The notes beneath the pieces are model-generated. The model had not been told where the DNA came from, did not search any database, and was given only the letters and a program-made list of their open reading frames with translations. A stretch of DNA of 64,000 bases from Eubacteriales bacterium (GTDB lineage: Bacteria > Bacillota > Clostridia > Oscillospirales > Butyricicoccaceae), in NCBI GenBank assembly GCA_030524285.1, contig JAUNGQ010000007.1:1-64000 (forward strand), given 5' to 3'. Position 1 is the first letter of the stretch. The number at the start of each line of letters is the position of its first letter. The position numbers were made by a program, and so were the translations under genes. This document shows, piece by piece, positions 34,884 through 44,201 of this stretch.

Positions 34884-35477
34884 TTAAATTTCTGTATTAC
34901 CGTATAACAGCCGTTTTGCAATGTCACTCATAATGGCATGGCCCCGTTCATTGGGATGCACACCATCAAAAAAATAACGATAATATTCATCCACTGTATA
35001 TTTTGGAAAATATTGGGCAAAATCTAAACATAGGAGCTGATTCTCTACTGCGTAAGCCCGAATCCAATCGGCCAGATCGTGCAGCTTTTCCGGCAATGAC
35101 TGTATTCCAGGATAAAATTCAGCCCAGTCATTTTCCAGCAGCATAGCAAAGTCAGGCATAACACATACCGCTGGAATGACAGTAATTCCGCTCATTTCTG
35201 CCCTTTCATACATGGCTCGCAGGTTTTCCTGCACAGATTGCAGGCTTCTCCCTTCACTCAGGTCATTGATACCGCCCATAATCACCACATAATCCGGTTT
35301 CTCACGCAGAACATGTGCGGTAAAACGTCGCAACATACCAGCCGTAGTGTCCCCACTAATTCCATGATTGATACTTTCTCCCGGTAGTGCATCGACCCAG
35401 CACATCCCACGCGCGACACCATATCCTTCTGTAATGCTGTCTCCTAGAAATACTGTTCGTTTGTGTTTTTGTATCAT
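34884..35477 (-). CDS. SGNH/GDSL-type esterase or lipase
   Basis: The 197-residue cytoplasmic hydrolase has the four SGNH blocks: FLGDSITEGYG (catalytic Ser, residue 14), the Gly in NHGISGDTT, GGINDLSEG near 68 (Asn), and FDGVHPNERGH near 176 (Asp and His). Such enzymes cleave acyl or acetyl esters from lipids, sugars or peptidoglycan. There is no signal peptide, so the substrate is probably intracellular. The ribosome site (GGATGAAC) is weak. It has no functionally linked neighbour. Confidence 0.85.
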   Translation of the reverse strand: MIQKHKRTVFLGDSITEGYGVARGMCWVDALPGESINHGISGDTTAGMLRRFTAHVLREKPDYVVIMGGINDLSEGRSLQSVQENLRAMYERAEMSGITVIPAVCVMPDFAMLLENDWAEFYPGIQSLPEKLHDLADWIRAYAVENQLLCLDFAQYFPKYTVDEYYRYFFDGVHPNERGHAIMSDIAKRLLYGNTEI

Positions 35478-35661
35478 AACTGTTCATCCATTTCATTCAT
35501 ATTTTTGTAAAAAAATTGTTAAATAATATTGTTTTATACCTTTTATTTTTATTGTTAACTTCCTATATCAAAATCAGTTTACGCTTCATTTGAGACAGTA
35601 TTTGCACATTTTGCACAAACGTGCAAAAATAAGTTTGTTTTCGTTGCCAAATGTTAATTTA
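35478..35661. other. A/T-rich intergenic stretch
   Basis: The gap between the GDSL hydrolase and the next gene's promoter is strongly A/T-rich with TTGCAC / GTGCAA-like half sites (around 35610-35626). I see no gene, terminator or stable hairpin in it. Confidence 0.4.
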
Positions 35662-35690
35662 TTGCATTTTTATTTGAAAAATGTTACAAT
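35662..35690 (+). promoter_or_regulatory. Promoter of the 115-residue unknown gene
   Basis: TTGCAT (35662-35667), 17 bp, TACAAT (35685-35690). Confidence 0.6.
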
Positions 35691-35813
35691 AAATCCATCA
35701 AAATAAGATTCTCTTTGGCGGGACATTTTCTCCCCCTGTTCTGCTATTCTCTCTTTCCTTTACATAGGCATACCAAGTCTCACATGTATTTTTCTGAATT
35801 GAGGTGTTTCAAG

Positions 35814-36161
35814 ATGTTACAGTTAAAAACTCCACTTTCCCCAACGGAATCTGAAATGCTGCTCCAATGCCTTTCTGAGATGGAAAATAATTTAATGTCC
35901 AAGAACAGTTCTTCCAATCAGGATATGCTCAAACGGACAACACTTGCTTCCGCAAGGCAAAAGGTACAGTCTCAGATGTATGACTGCTTCTATCGTGAAG
36001 AAATTGCAAATATGGTTTTCGCTCTGGATTCTCTTTCCAGAAAATACCATGCGCAACTGACAGAAAGTACACCTGTCGAAACAGCTGCAACGGTAGGCTC
36101 TGTTCTGCGTACAGTCGCTGTAACACGTGCAAAGCTTCGTCAGGCTGCTACACGCAAATAG
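35814..36161 (+). CDS. Small protein of unknown function
   Basis: I do not recognise this 115-residue protein. It appears wholly helical, with leucine-, glutamine- and serine-rich amphipathic segments and no membrane segment or signal peptide. A Lys/Arg-rich C-terminus (VTRAKLRQAATRK) ends it. GAGGTG lies seven bases before the chosen ATG (35814); 33 codons upstream in frame have no ribosome site. A plausible promoter and a strong terminator flank it, so it is probably a real monocistronic gene. Confidence 0.6.
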   Translation: MLQLKTPLSPTESEMLLQCLSEMENNLMSKNSSSNQDMLKRTTLASARQKVQSQMYDCFYREEIANMVFALDSLSRKYHAQLTESTPVETAATVGSVLRTVAVTRAKLRQAATRK

Positions 36162-36224
36162 CTAATTTCGGAACAATCGATATGTTCCATGCCCCCCTTT
36201 CTCTGCGCGGACACCTCCCGCGCA

Positions 36225-36264
36225 AAAGCGCATCTGTCTCCCCCCGACAGATGCGCTTTCTTTC
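36225..36264. terminator. Bidirectional terminator before the PNP gene end
   Basis: A perfect 14-bp stem (AAAGCGCATCTGTC / GACAGATGCGCTTT) with a C-rich 7-nt loop lies between convergent genes. Confidence 0.85.
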
Positions 36265-36267
36265 CGC

Positions 36268-37101
36268 TTACATACTGCGTGCAATCGCAGAAATGGATTG
36301 TTTTACCAGCTTTTCAAACCGTGGCGCTACCTGATCTGCATTTTGCTGCACCTCATCGTGCAGCAGCGGCCCGCCAGTCAGGCCTGCTGCCATATTCGAT
36401 ATACAGGAAATGCCGCATACTCTCATACCCATATGCCGTGCTGCAATCACCTCGCAAGCAGTGCTCATGCCGACTGCATCTGCTCCCAGCACTTCAGCCA
36501 TACGAATTTCCGCAGGCGTTTCAAATTGTGGTCCCGGAAGCTGGATATAAACGCCTTCCTGAAGCGGGATATTTTCTTTGCGTGCCGTTGCCCGGATGAT
36601 TTCACGTAACTTCGCATCATACGCTTCTGTCATGTCCGGGAATCGTGTTCCCAGCTCATCCATATTGGCGCCGCGAAGTGGAGATGGGATAAACGAGGAA
36701 ATATGGTCATGAATCAGCATGAGGTCCCCAGCATGAAACTTTTTACAGATACCGCCAGATGCATTGGTAACCATCAGGACTTCTGCTCCCATCAGCTTCA
36801 TCAGGCGGATCGGCAGGACAACATCGGAAATATCATAACCTTCATAATAATGTACACGGCCCTGCATGATGACAACCGGAACGGCATCCACATAGCCAAA
36901 AACAAACTGTCCCTTATGTCCTTCTACAGTCGAAGTCGGGAAGCCTGCAATGGCATGATAGCTTACCCGCTTTGCAATCCGAATCGTATCCGCAAAATTT
37001 CCCAGTCCGGTTCCCAGAACAAGCGCCATCTGCGGCTTGAAATCTGTCAGCTCCCGCAGGCTTTCATAACATTTCATCAGTTTTTCATAGGTTTCACTCA
37101 T
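36268..37101 (-). CDS. Purine nucleoside phosphorylase (class I, trimeric type)
   Basis: The enzyme phosphorolyses inosine, guanosine or deoxy forms to base and ribose-1-phosphate in purine salvage. The 277-residue protein has the phosphate-binding GTGLGNFAD near residue 30, QGRVHYYEGYD near 79, NASGGI near 112, HDHISSF near 130 and the active-site segment AVGMSTACEVIAARHMG near 209. This is the PNP-I/PunA type rather than hexameric DeoD. The ATG at 37101 is better spaced from AAAGGA than a GTG three codons upstream. It faces away from the lipoprotein gene. Confidence 0.93.
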   Translation of the reverse strand: MSETYEKLMKCYESLRELTDFKPQMALVLGTGLGNFADTIRIAKRVSYHAIAGFPTSTVEGHKGQFVFGYVDAVPVVIMQGRVHYYEGYDISDVVLPIRLMKLMGAEVLMVTNASGGICKKFHAGDLMLIHDHISSFIPSPLRGANMDELGTRFPDMTEAYDAKLREIIRATARKENIPLQEGVYIQLPGPQFETPAEIRMAEVLGADAVGMSTACEVIAARHMGMRVCGISCISNMAAGLTGGPLLHDEVQQNADQVAPRFEKLVKQSISAIARSM

Positions 37102-37261
37102 GGCTTCCACATCCTTTCTGTTTACTATTAGTATACCATGCTTTTGAAAAATATAACAGCGCTTTTGCCCCGTATTTATACGAAATCAACATCTGAAACA
37201 TTTGTGTTGATGTATGGTTCGAAATTTTTGTAAGAAGAAAATTTAATTTCATACCGTTGTC

Positions 37262-37290
37262 TTGCGGGTTTACCATGTATTTGCTATAAT
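37262..37290 (+). promoter_or_regulatory. Promoter of the lipoprotein gene
   Basis: TTGCGG (37262-37267), 17 bp, TATAAT (37285-37290), 32 bp before the start codon. Confidence 0.65.
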
Positions 37291-37321
37291 ATAGGTGCAA
37301 AACATTTTAGGAGGTTTAAAA

Positions 37322-37975
37322 ATGAAACGGGTATGGAAAACACTATTTTCGTCCATGTTGATTGTCGGCGTCGTATGTCTGCTGACTGCATGTGGACCAA
37401 AATTTGATGCAAGCGGTTATGTAAAGGCTGCTTTGGATGCCGATATCCACGGCGAGAGCGCAGAATATGCGAAACTGCTCGAAATTACAGAAGAAGAAGC
37501 ACAACAGGAATACGAAGAGGTCTTGGACAGCATGGTATCTGAAATGTCCGATCTGGGGCTGTCCGACGAGTTAAATGACAAGTATCGTACTCTATTCGCT
37601 GATCTGCTCAAGAAGACAGATTACACCGTTCTGGAAGCTACGGAAAATGACGATGGCAGCTTTACGGTTCCGGTTGAAATCAAGCCGATTACCAACGTTT
37701 TTTCTGGTCTTATGGATGAGTTGGAAGCCGATATGACAGAATATGCCAACAGCCTTGTGGACTCTGGCGATATTCCAAATGACGATGAGATCACGGAATA
37801 TGCAGGTCAGTTGGTCTACGATATGCTGGCAGCACGTCTTGATGCGATTGAATATGGCGAGGCACAGACCGTAGAGGTTACCGTTGCTCTGGATGAGGAT
37901 AACGCTTATGGCGTTGCCGAAGACGATATTGAAGCATTGCTGACAACCATGATTGATCTTGGCGATCTTGCCTGA
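37322..37975 (+). CDS. Acidic lipoprotein of unknown function
   Basis: The 217-residue protein has a lipoprotein signal with lipobox LLTAC (Cys at about residue 24). A helical, very acidic domain follows, including EITEEEAQQEYEEVLD near 50 and DELEADMTEYANSL near 137. A beta segment, YGEAQTVEVTVALDED, lies near 180. Similar lipoproteins are common in Ruminococcaceae and Lachnospiraceae without assigned function. TAGGAGG precedes the ATG. Tex follows after a terminator, so the gene is probably monocistronic. It may be a surface-anchored binding protein, though nothing in the sequence shows the ligand. Confidence 0.7.
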   Translation: MKRVWKTLFSSMLIVGVVCLLTACGPKFDASGYVKAALDADIHGESAEYAKLLEITEEEAQQEYEEVLDSMVSEMSDLGLSDELNDKYRTLFADLLKKTDYTVLEATENDDGSFTVPVEIKPITNVFSGLMDELEADMTEYANSLVDSGDIPNDDEITEYAGQLVYDMLAARLDAIEYGEAQTVEVTVALDEDNAYGVAEDDIEALLTTMIDLGDLA

Positions 37976-37988
37976 TGATACCGAAACA

Positions 37989-38025
37989 ACAAGTCGCAGT
38001 TGAATGGTGGACTGCGGCTTGTTTT
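37989..38025 (+). terminator. Terminator of the lipoprotein gene
   Basis: A 12-bp stem (ACAAGTCGCAGT / ACTGCGGCTTGT, one G-T pair, 10-nt loop) is followed by TTTTATT. Confidence 0.8.
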
Positions 38026-38047
38026 ATTGCGAAAGGATACCCTCTGT

Positions 38048-40198
38048 ATGAATATTGCAGAAAAGCTTGCGCAGGAGCTAGACCTGCGTGCAGACCATGT
38101 AGAAAACGTCATTACCCTGTTGGATGAGGGCAATACCGTGCCATTTATCGCACGCTATCGTAAGGAAATGCACGGTACGATGGACGATCAGGTGATCCGC
38201 CAGCTGGCAGACCGCCTTTCTTATCTGCGCGGGCTGGAAAAACGTAAGGAAGAAGTGATACATGCCATTGAAGAACAGGGAAAGCTAACCTCTGCTCTCA
38301 AGGCTTCAATTGATAAGGCAGAAATTCTGACAGAAGTGGAAGATCTCTATCTGCCTTTCCGCCCCAAACGAAAGACCCGTGCATCTGCGGCACGCGAAAA
38401 GGGGCTTGAACCATTGGCGGAACAGCTTCGTACCGGTTCCAGCCTTCCGGCGAAGGAGCTGGCACAGACATATATTTCTGAAGAAAAGGAGATTTTGTCT
38501 GCGCAGGATGCACTGGAAGGTGCATTGGATATTTTGGCAGAGGACTGCTCCGTTAATGCAGCTCTGCGTGGTCATCTACGTGCACTGCTGCGTTCTACCG
38601 GCGAACTTGTTTCCACGGGTAAGGAGGCAGAAGCCACTGTCTATGCACAATATGCTGCATTCCGCAGCCTGGTCCGCCGTCTGCAAAGCCACCAGATTCT
38701 GGCTTTGAACCGCGGTGAACGTGAAAAGTTTCTAAAAATTGATATCGAATGTGATGCAGATGCTGCTGTCCAACTGATTTCCCGTTCTGTTTTCCAAAAA
38801 CCACATCCGTATGAAAAAGAGCTGACGGAAATGGCGGCAGATGCATGGAAGCGTCTGCTCTTTCCATCCCTGAGCCGTGAGCTGCGCAAGGAGTTAACAG
38901 ATGATGCCAATGAGCAGGCAATTTCCACATTTGCACTGAATCTGCGCCCACTGCTGATGCAACCGCCGATCAAGCATAAAATAACACTCGGGTTTGACCC
39001 GGCATACCGTACCGGCTGTAAGCTCGCTGTTGTCGACGAAACCGGTGCCGTACTGGATACTTCCGTTATTTATCCAACTCCTCCGCATAAGAAGATCGAG
39101 GAATCCAAACGCAAGCTGGAGGCACTGTGCCGGAAACACAATGTCACCTGTGTTGCGTTAGGCAACGGCACAGCAAGCCGTGAATCTGAACAGTTTTTAA
39201 CGGATTTTATCCGTGAAACCGGACTGCCAATCTCTTATATGGTTGTCAGCGAGGCTGGTGCATCGGTTTATTCCGCTTCCAAACTGGGCGCACAGGAATT
39301 TCCCGATTATGATGTTTCCCTGCGTTCTGCTGTTTCCATTGCCCGCCGCCTGCAAGACCCACTGGCAGAACTGGTAAAAATTGACCCGAAGGCAATCGGC
39401 GTCGGACAGTATCAGCATGACATGCCGCAGGCACGTTTGTCTCAGGCGTTGGATGGTGTTGTAGAAGATTGTGTCAATGCCGTCGGTGTTGATCTGAATA
39501 CCGCTTCCCCCTCCCTTTTGGAGCATATCGCGGGTATTACACCTGCCATTGCGAAGAATATTGAAACATACCGCCAGACAAATGGTGCATTCTCTTCCAG
39601 AAAACAGCTATTGAAGGTATCCAAGCTTGGACCAAAAGCATTTGAGCAGTGTGCAGGCTTCCTGCGCGTTGCGGAAAGTGCAGAGGTGCTGGATCATACG
39701 GCAGTACACCCGGAATCGTATCCGGCAGCAAAAACGCTGCTGGCTTTGTGCGGGTACACGGAGGAAGATGTAAAAACCCATCGGTTGACTGATTTAAACA
39801 AGCGTATCCAAGCCACCGGTAGGCGTGAGCTGGCACAGCGCTGCGGCATCGGCATCCCCACACTGACAGATATTGCTGAGGAATTACAGAAGCCGGGGCG
39901 TGACCCACGCGATGAACTGCCTGCACCACTACTGCGCAGTGCAGATGTTATGACCCTTGACCAGCTCAAGCCAGGCATGGAGGTTATGGGCACGGTACGC
40001 AATGTCTGTGACTTCGGCGCCTTCGTGGACATCGGTGTTCATGAGGATGGTTTGGTACACATTTCGCAGCTATCTAATCGATATGTCAAGCATCCATCGG
40101 ATGTTGTGCGCGTTGGAGATGTTGTCAAGTCCGTTGTACTGTCTGTCGATGTCAACAAAAAACGCATTGGACTTTCCATGAAGCAGGTAAAGCAGTAA
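38048..40198 (+). CDS. tex: Tex-family RNA-binding transcription accessory protein
   Basis: Tex is a conserved cytoplasmic nucleic acid-binding protein related to eukaryotic Spt6. The 716-residue protein has the helical N-terminal region (VPFIARYRKEMHGTMDD near residue 35), a YqgF/RNase H-like domain with GFDPAYRTGCKLAVVDE near 318, and a helix-hairpin-helix segment near 500 (LNTASPSLLEHIAGI). A C-terminal S1 RNA-binding domain covers about residues 640-710 (GTVRNVCDFGAFVDIGVHEDGLVHISQ). GAAAGGATACC precedes the ATG. Length and order are normal for the family. Confidence 0.95.
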   Translation: MNIAEKLAQELDLRADHVENVITLLDEGNTVPFIARYRKEMHGTMDDQVIRQLADRLSYLRGLEKRKEEVIHAIEEQGKLTSALKASIDKAEILTEVEDLYLPFRPKRKTRASAAREKGLEPLAEQLRTGSSLPAKELAQTYISEEKEILSAQDALEGALDILAEDCSVNAALRGHLRALLRSTGELVSTGKEAEATVYAQYAAFRSLVRRLQSHQILALNRGEREKFLKIDIECDADAAVQLISRSVFQKPHPYEKELTEMAADAWKRLLFPSLSRELRKELTDDANEQAISTFALNLRPLLMQPPIKHKITLGFDPAYRTGCKLAVVDETGAVLDTSVIYPTPPHKKIEESKRKLEALCRKHNVTCVALGNGTASRESEQFLTDFIRETGLPISYMVVSEAGASVYSASKLGAQEFPDYDVSLRSAVSIARRLQDPLAELVKIDPKAIGVGQYQHDMPQARLSQALDGVVEDCVNAVGVDLNTASPSLLEHIAGITPAIAKNIETYRQTNGAFSSRKQLLKVSKLGPKAFEQCAGFLRVAESAEVLDHTAVHPESYPAAKTLLALCGYTEEDVKTHRLTDLNKRIQATGRRELAQRCGIGIPTLTDIAEELQKPGRDPRDELPAPLLRSADVMTLDQLKPGMEVMGTVRNVCDFGAFVDIGVHEDGLVHISQLSNRYVKHPSDVVRVGDVVKSVVLSVDVNKKRIGLSMKQVKQ

Positions 40199-40230
40199 GC
40201 CTTATCGCGCTATAACAGAAAAAATCTACT

Positions 40231-40270
40231 AAAAAATCCTCCCTCATACGAAGGAGGATTTTCTCTTTTT
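40231..40270. terminator. Bidirectional terminator between tex and pepD
   Basis: A 10-bp stem (AAAATCCTCC / GGAGGATTTT, 10-nt loop) has an A-run before it and TTTTCTCTTTTT after it, between convergent genes. Confidence 0.85.
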
Positions 40271-41717
40271 AATCACACTGTGCCAGTACGCCGAGTAAAA
40301 AATTCCATGTTCTCTGTACGGATGGAATGGACAGCCTTTCTCTGGTTGTATGGATATCCAGAATATCCGGGCCAAAGGAGATGCAGTCAAGCTGCTCCAG
40401 CTTGCCGGACAATAACCCGCATTCCAAACCGGCGTGGATTGCCGCAACAACCGGCGGCCTGCCATACTGCCTGGTATAAACATCCACCATAATCTCCCGC
40501 AGGCGGGAATCCTGTTTATATTCCCATGCAGGATATTCGCCCTCAACCTGACAATATCCACCAAAACGTCCACAAATATCTGCGAGCTTCTGTATTAGCT
40601 CCTGCTTCGCTGTATTGACACTGCTGCGGACAGAAAATTTCATGTGCACACCGCGGAAATCTACCGAAAGCATACCAAAATTCAATGAAGTCTGCACCAA
40701 ACCATCGATATCCTCACTCATTTTCTGCACGCCATTCGGAACCTGCTGGAGTACCGAAAGAACATTTCTGCGGCAGTCGCCAATCATCACTTCAAAACGG
40801 TCTTCCATCGATTCTGTTACTTCAATTGTAATATCTGGATCTGATGCACCATATTGTACACGGTAAGCCTCCTGCTGTCTAGCAGCCAAAATCTTTAAAT
40901 CATCCAGACGCTCCGGTAAAATGACAATATCCGCTGCGGTTTCTCTGGCAATGGCATTGTCTTTCAAGCCGCCGTCCACGATACACAATGCAAATGCAAA
41001 TTCCTCGTCCATTTTATGGAGCAAGTCTCCCATCAGCTTATTGGAATTTGCAAGTCCCTTGTCTATTTCTGTACCGGAATGCCCGCCGCGCAGCCCTGTA
41101 ATCTTCACCGTTACACGCAAGCCGTCTTTTAATGTCCACATAACCGGCATAAAACAGTCCACCGTTGCACCACCGGCGCAGCTTGCCAGCAATACGCCTT
41201 CTTCCTCGGAATCAATATTCAATACGCGGCGTGCTTGGATCTCAGATAAATCAATTGCCGCCGCACCCAGCATACCGATTTCTTCATCTACAGTGAGTAC
41301 AACCTCAAGCGCCGGATGCGGAATCGTCGCATCATCCAGAATTGCCAGCGCATAGGCAACTGCAATGCCGTCATCGCCGCCGAGCGTTGTGCCGTCTGCC
41401 CAGATCCATTCGCCGTCGGTTTTCAGGCGAAGCCCTTGTGTCTGCATATCGATGTCACAATCCGGCGCTTTTTCGCATACCATATCCAAGTGGCCCTGTA
41501 TCATAATCGGCTGTGCGTGTTCCATACCAGCCGTTGCCGGTGCAAAAACAATGACATTATTACTGTCATCCTGTATCCAACGCAGACCGCGCTCCTGCGC
41601 AAACCGCACGCAAAAATCACTGATTGCCTTTGTATTGCGTGAACCATGTGGGATTGCACACAGCTGCTCAAAAATATCCAACACCTTTGACGGCTGTAAG
41701 CCTGTCAAAACACTCAT
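40269..41717 (-). CDS. pepD: Aminoacyl-histidine dipeptidase / M20 beta-alanyl dipeptidase
   Basis: The 482-residue cytoplasmic zinc dipeptidase of the M20C type cleaves Xaa-His and other dipeptides. It has the metal motifs GHLDMVCEK near residue 75, DGTTLGGDDGIAVAYALA near 108 and the catalytic DEEIGMLGA near 143. The lid or dimerisation domain spans about 200-400. AAAGGAG precedes the ATG. It stands alone, and its substrate range cannot be fixed from sequence. Confidence 0.92.
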   Translation of the reverse strand: MSVLTGLQPSKVLDIFEQLCAIPHGSRNTKAISDFCVRFAQERGLRWIQDDSNNVIVFAPATAGMEHAQPIMIQGHLDMVCEKAPDCDIDMQTQGLRLKTDGEWIWADGTTLGGDDGIAVAYALAILDDATIPHPALEVVLTVDEEIGMLGAAAIDLSEIQARRVLNIDSEEEGVLLASCAGGATVDCFMPVMWTLKDGLRVTVKITGLRGGHSGTEIDKGLANSNKLMGDLLHKMDEEFAFALCIVDGGLKDNAIARETAADIVILPERLDDLKILAARQQEAYRVQYGASDPDITIEVTESMEDRFEVMIGDCRRNVLSVLQQVPNGVQKMSEDIDGLVQTSLNFGMLSVDFRGVHMKFSVRSSVNTAKQELIQKLADICGRFGGYCQVEGEYPAWEYKQDSRLREIMVDVYTRQYGRPPVVAAIHAGLECGLLSGKLEQLDCISFGPDILDIHTTRERLSIPSVQRTWNFLLGVLAQCD

Positions 41718-42007
41718 ACAAAATCAACTCCTTTTATCTTCCTACATGATAGCATGTTCTTCCATAAATAAAAAGATCCAACCCTGCAATATTTTTATCC
41801 ACATTTCCCTTTTTTTCTTTGTTTTTTTATCCATTCTTTTCGTCATTTCGTATAACTGCACGAGATACTTTGACAGATTTCCTTGTTATTTTATCTATTT
41901 TGGTTAAATGACCAATCAAGAATCTGTGAAACATTCTTAAAATGTTATCAAAACAATCGGAATTTTCATACGTTTTGTAACATGACAAACAAATGGGAAA
42001 GGGGTAT
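41718..42007. other. A/T-rich intergenic stretch
   Basis: These 290 bp upstream of pepD and of the small gene at 42058 are very A/T-rich. Open frames here lack ribosome sites. I find no convincing hairpin or operator. Confidence 0.4.
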
Positions 42008-42057
42008 TATAATTCCAACAAAACAAAGACACACTGAGTAACAAGGAGGTGCCCGCT

Positions 42058-42249
42058 ATGGGATTACTAAGTGAAATCCATCAGATCAGTAAATCCGGTT
42101 CCCGCGATCAGTTAAATTCTCTGCTTTTTACAGGTTCAAATAGCGCGTGCGTACCCAATTTATATACACAGCGCATTGCGCTTTCTGCAATCCGACATGA
42201 TACAGAAATTTCTTTGGCCGCTATTTCCCCCACGGAACAGATGTATTAA
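42058..42249 (+). CDS. Small protein of unknown function
   Basis: This is a 63-residue predicted protein (MGLLSEIHQISKSGSRDQLN...) with no recognised domain. Support comes from an excellent ribosome site (AAGGAGGTG, seven bases before the ATG), a TATAAT at 42008-42013, and a strong terminator shortly after the stop. It contains one Cys and no membrane segment. The complete transcription unit argues that it is expressed. A short RNA with an incidental frame is the alternative. Confidence 0.55.
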   Translation: MGLLSEIHQISKSGSRDQLNSLLFTGSNSACVPNLYTQRIALSAIRHDTEISLAAISPTEQMY

Positions 42250-42308
42250 ACAAACCAATTCTCTCCAATTTTCACTCACTATATATTTCATTTCCCCTAT
42301 CTCCTACG

Positions 42309-42343
42309 AAAAAGAGAGGCATGTCCCCCATGCCTCTCTTTTG
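42309..42343. terminator. Bidirectional terminator between the small gene and hisB
   Basis: A perfect 13-bp stem (AAAGAGAGGCATG / CATGCCTCTCTTT, 5-nt loop) has T-runs on both strands. Confidence 0.88.
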
Positions 42344-42357
42344 TTATGTAAAATCAA

Positions 42358-42945
42358 TTATAACGATCCCTTGGTGGAAAGTACATCTGTGATGCGTTCA
42401 TCATACATCGTGGCAGCATCCAGCGCCTTGGCAAATGCTTTGAACATTGCTTCCATAATATGATGATTATTGGAGCCGTACAATACCTTAATATGCAGAT
42501 TCATAGCGCCTGCATAGGAAACAGCGTAAAAGAATTCCCGCGCCATCTCCGTATCCATATCACCGCAGCGGTCTGCCGTAAATTCCGCATCAAATACCAA
42601 ATATGGCCTGCCGGATAAATCAACCGCACACAGCACCAGCGCCTCATCCATCGGCAGGATGCAGGAGCCATACCGTTTGATACCTTTTTTGTCCCCAACG
42701 GCCTCCCGGATCGCATTGCCAAGCACAATACCGGTATCCTCAATGGTATGATGGCAATCAACCTCAAGGTCACCATCTACCTTCAACGTCATGTCAAACA
42801 GCCCATGCCTTGTAAAGCCATGCATCATATGGTCAAAAAAACCAACGCCGCTGTTAATATCTGCCTTACCCGTTCCGTCAAGGCTCAAATCCAGTTTAAT
42901 TCTGGTTTCATTCGTGTTGCGTTCTATCCTGCTGGTACGCGCCAT
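42358..42945 (-). CDS. hisB: Imidazoleglycerol-phosphate dehydratase
   Basis: HisB removes water from imidazole glycerol phosphate in histidine synthesis. The 195-residue monofunctional enzyme has the Mn ligand motifs GVGFFDHMMHGFTRHG near residue 33, DCHHTIEDTGIVLG near 62 and SNNHHIMEAMFKAFA near 162. AGGAGG precedes the ATG. No other his gene is in the window. It is unusual to find hisB outside a his operon. The only likely operon partner is the 99-residue unknown gene 84 bp upstream. Confidence 0.95.
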   Translation of the reverse strand: MARTSRIERNTNETRIKLDLSLDGTGKADINSGVGFFDHMMHGFTRHGLFDMTLKVDGDLEVDCHHTIEDTGIVLGNAIREAVGDKKGIKRYGSCILPMDEALVLCAVDLSGRPYLVFDAEFTADRCGDMDTEMAREFFYAVSYAGAMNLHIKVLYGSNNHHIMEAMFKAFAKALDAATMYDERITDVLSTKGSL

Positions 42946-43029
42946 GCAATCTGCCTCCTGTTGCTTGAACTATATAGGTTGATACTATTATAGCAAGCCC
43001 TGACGCATCTTGCAATTGTTTTACACAGC

Positions 43030-43329
43030 CTATATGCGCACCGGAAAACCAGTCAGAGAAAATGTTCGTGGACCAATGGAAACATCCAGTTCCAGTACGC
43101 CATCTGCCAATACACCGGTAGCATGGAATGATACTTCATTGTCTTCAAACCAGATCGTCCCGGCAAAGTCACGGATGTCATCCTCCATTTTTCCCTGTGT
43201 AATCATGGTACCATGTCCCATCATCATAATGTGTCCGGAAACTCCGCCCTCTGTCGGATACAAATCCAGTGAACCCGAGAGCAATCCCATCGGACTGTCT
43301 AAAAAAATATTATACTTTTCCTGTTGCAT
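43030..43329 (-). CDS. Small beta-rich protein of unknown function
   Basis: I do not recognise this 99-residue protein. Alternating hydrophobic strands and turns (SGSLDLYPTEGG, GTIWFEDNEVSFHATGVL) suggest a compact calycin- or beta-barrel-like fold. It has no signal peptide, and one Met-rich turn (HIMMMGHGTM) near residue 33. AAAGGGGAC lies eight bases before the ATG. It is on the same strand and 84 bp upstream of hisB with no terminator between, so the two may be co-transcribed. Nothing links it to histidine synthesis. Confidence 0.6.
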   Translation of the reverse strand: MQQEKYNIFLDSPMGLLSGSLDLYPTEGGVSGHIMMMGHGTMITQGKMEDDIRDFAGTIWFEDNEVSFHATGVLADGVLELDVSIGPRTFSLTGFPVRI

Positions 43330-43559
43330 GTTACGGTCCCCTTTCCTCCGTTATTTTTTATAACAGCCAGAATATACCTACCGATTTTCGCAATATACCC
43401 ATATAATTTTGTCAATTTTCCGTTTTTATCCAAAGATCATTCACAAGATTAGCTGTTCTTAATTTTAATGATACCCATTTTAAATTCATACGTCAACGAA
43501 CAGTTTGTAAACAAATTCTCAAAAAATTATCACAATACAGAAAAAACAGAAAATCCCTC

Positions 43560-43589
43560 TTGTTTCGCACCTTTTCTGCGTTTTATAAT
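43560..43589 (+). promoter_or_regulatory. Promoter of the TetR-family gene
   Basis: TTGTTT (43560-43565), 18 bp, TATAAT (43584-43589), 24 bp before the start codon. Confidence 0.55.
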
Positions 43590-43613
43590 AGAAGAAAAGG
43601 AGGTTGCTTCCAT

Positions 43614-44201
43614 ATGGCAAAAAAAGACTCCCGCAACACCAAAGGGCGCATTGTAGACGCCGCATGGGCGCTGTTTTATGAACAGGGCTATGACGAAACA
43701 ACGATTGATGACATTGTTGAGCGTTCGGAAACTTCCAAAGGCTCATTTTATCACTATTTTGACAGCAAGGATGCGCTACTCTCCTCGCTTTCCTATTTAT
43801 TTGATGCAAAATATGAACAGCTGATGCAGGAAATTGATCCGGAAATGAACAGCTTCGATAAGCTGATGTATCTCAACCATGAGCTGTTTCTAATGATTGA
43901 AAACAGTGTCCCCATGGATCTGCTGGCGCAGATGTATTCTTCCCAGTTAGTTACCTTCGGTGAGCGCCATCTGCTAAACCAGGGCCGCACCTATTATCGT
44001 GTCCTGCGCAAAATTGTCATAGAGGGCCAACAGCGCAGTCAAATGCGTACCGACGTCTCAGTCAATGAAATTGTCAAGGCATATGCCATGCTGGAACGTG
44101 CTATGATTTATGACTGGTGTATATGCAATGGAGATTATTCTTTATATCAATACTCCAGTACAACGCTTCCTATGTTTCTAAAAGCATATAAACATTTTTA
44201 A
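43614..44201 (+). CDS. TetR/AcrR-family transcriptional regulator
   Basis: The 195-residue protein has an N-terminal TetR helix-turn-helix (about residues 8-55: KGRIVDAAWALFYEQGYDETT, then TSKGSFYHYFDSKDALL) and a helical ligand-binding C-terminal domain. AAAGGAGG precedes the ATG at 43614; upstream in-frame codons have no ribosome site. The putP-type symporter gene follows 173 bp downstream on the same strand and is a possible target. The ligand is not evident. Confidence 0.9.
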   Translation: MAKKDSRNTKGRIVDAAWALFYEQGYDETTIDDIVERSETSKGSFYHYFDSKDALLSSLSYLFDAKYEQLMQEIDPEMNSFDKLMYLNHELFLMIENSVPMDLLAQMYSSQLVTFGERHLLNQGRTYYRVLRKIVIEGQQRSQMRTDVSVNEIVKAYAMLERAMIYDWCICNGDYSLYQYSSTTLPMFLKAYKHF

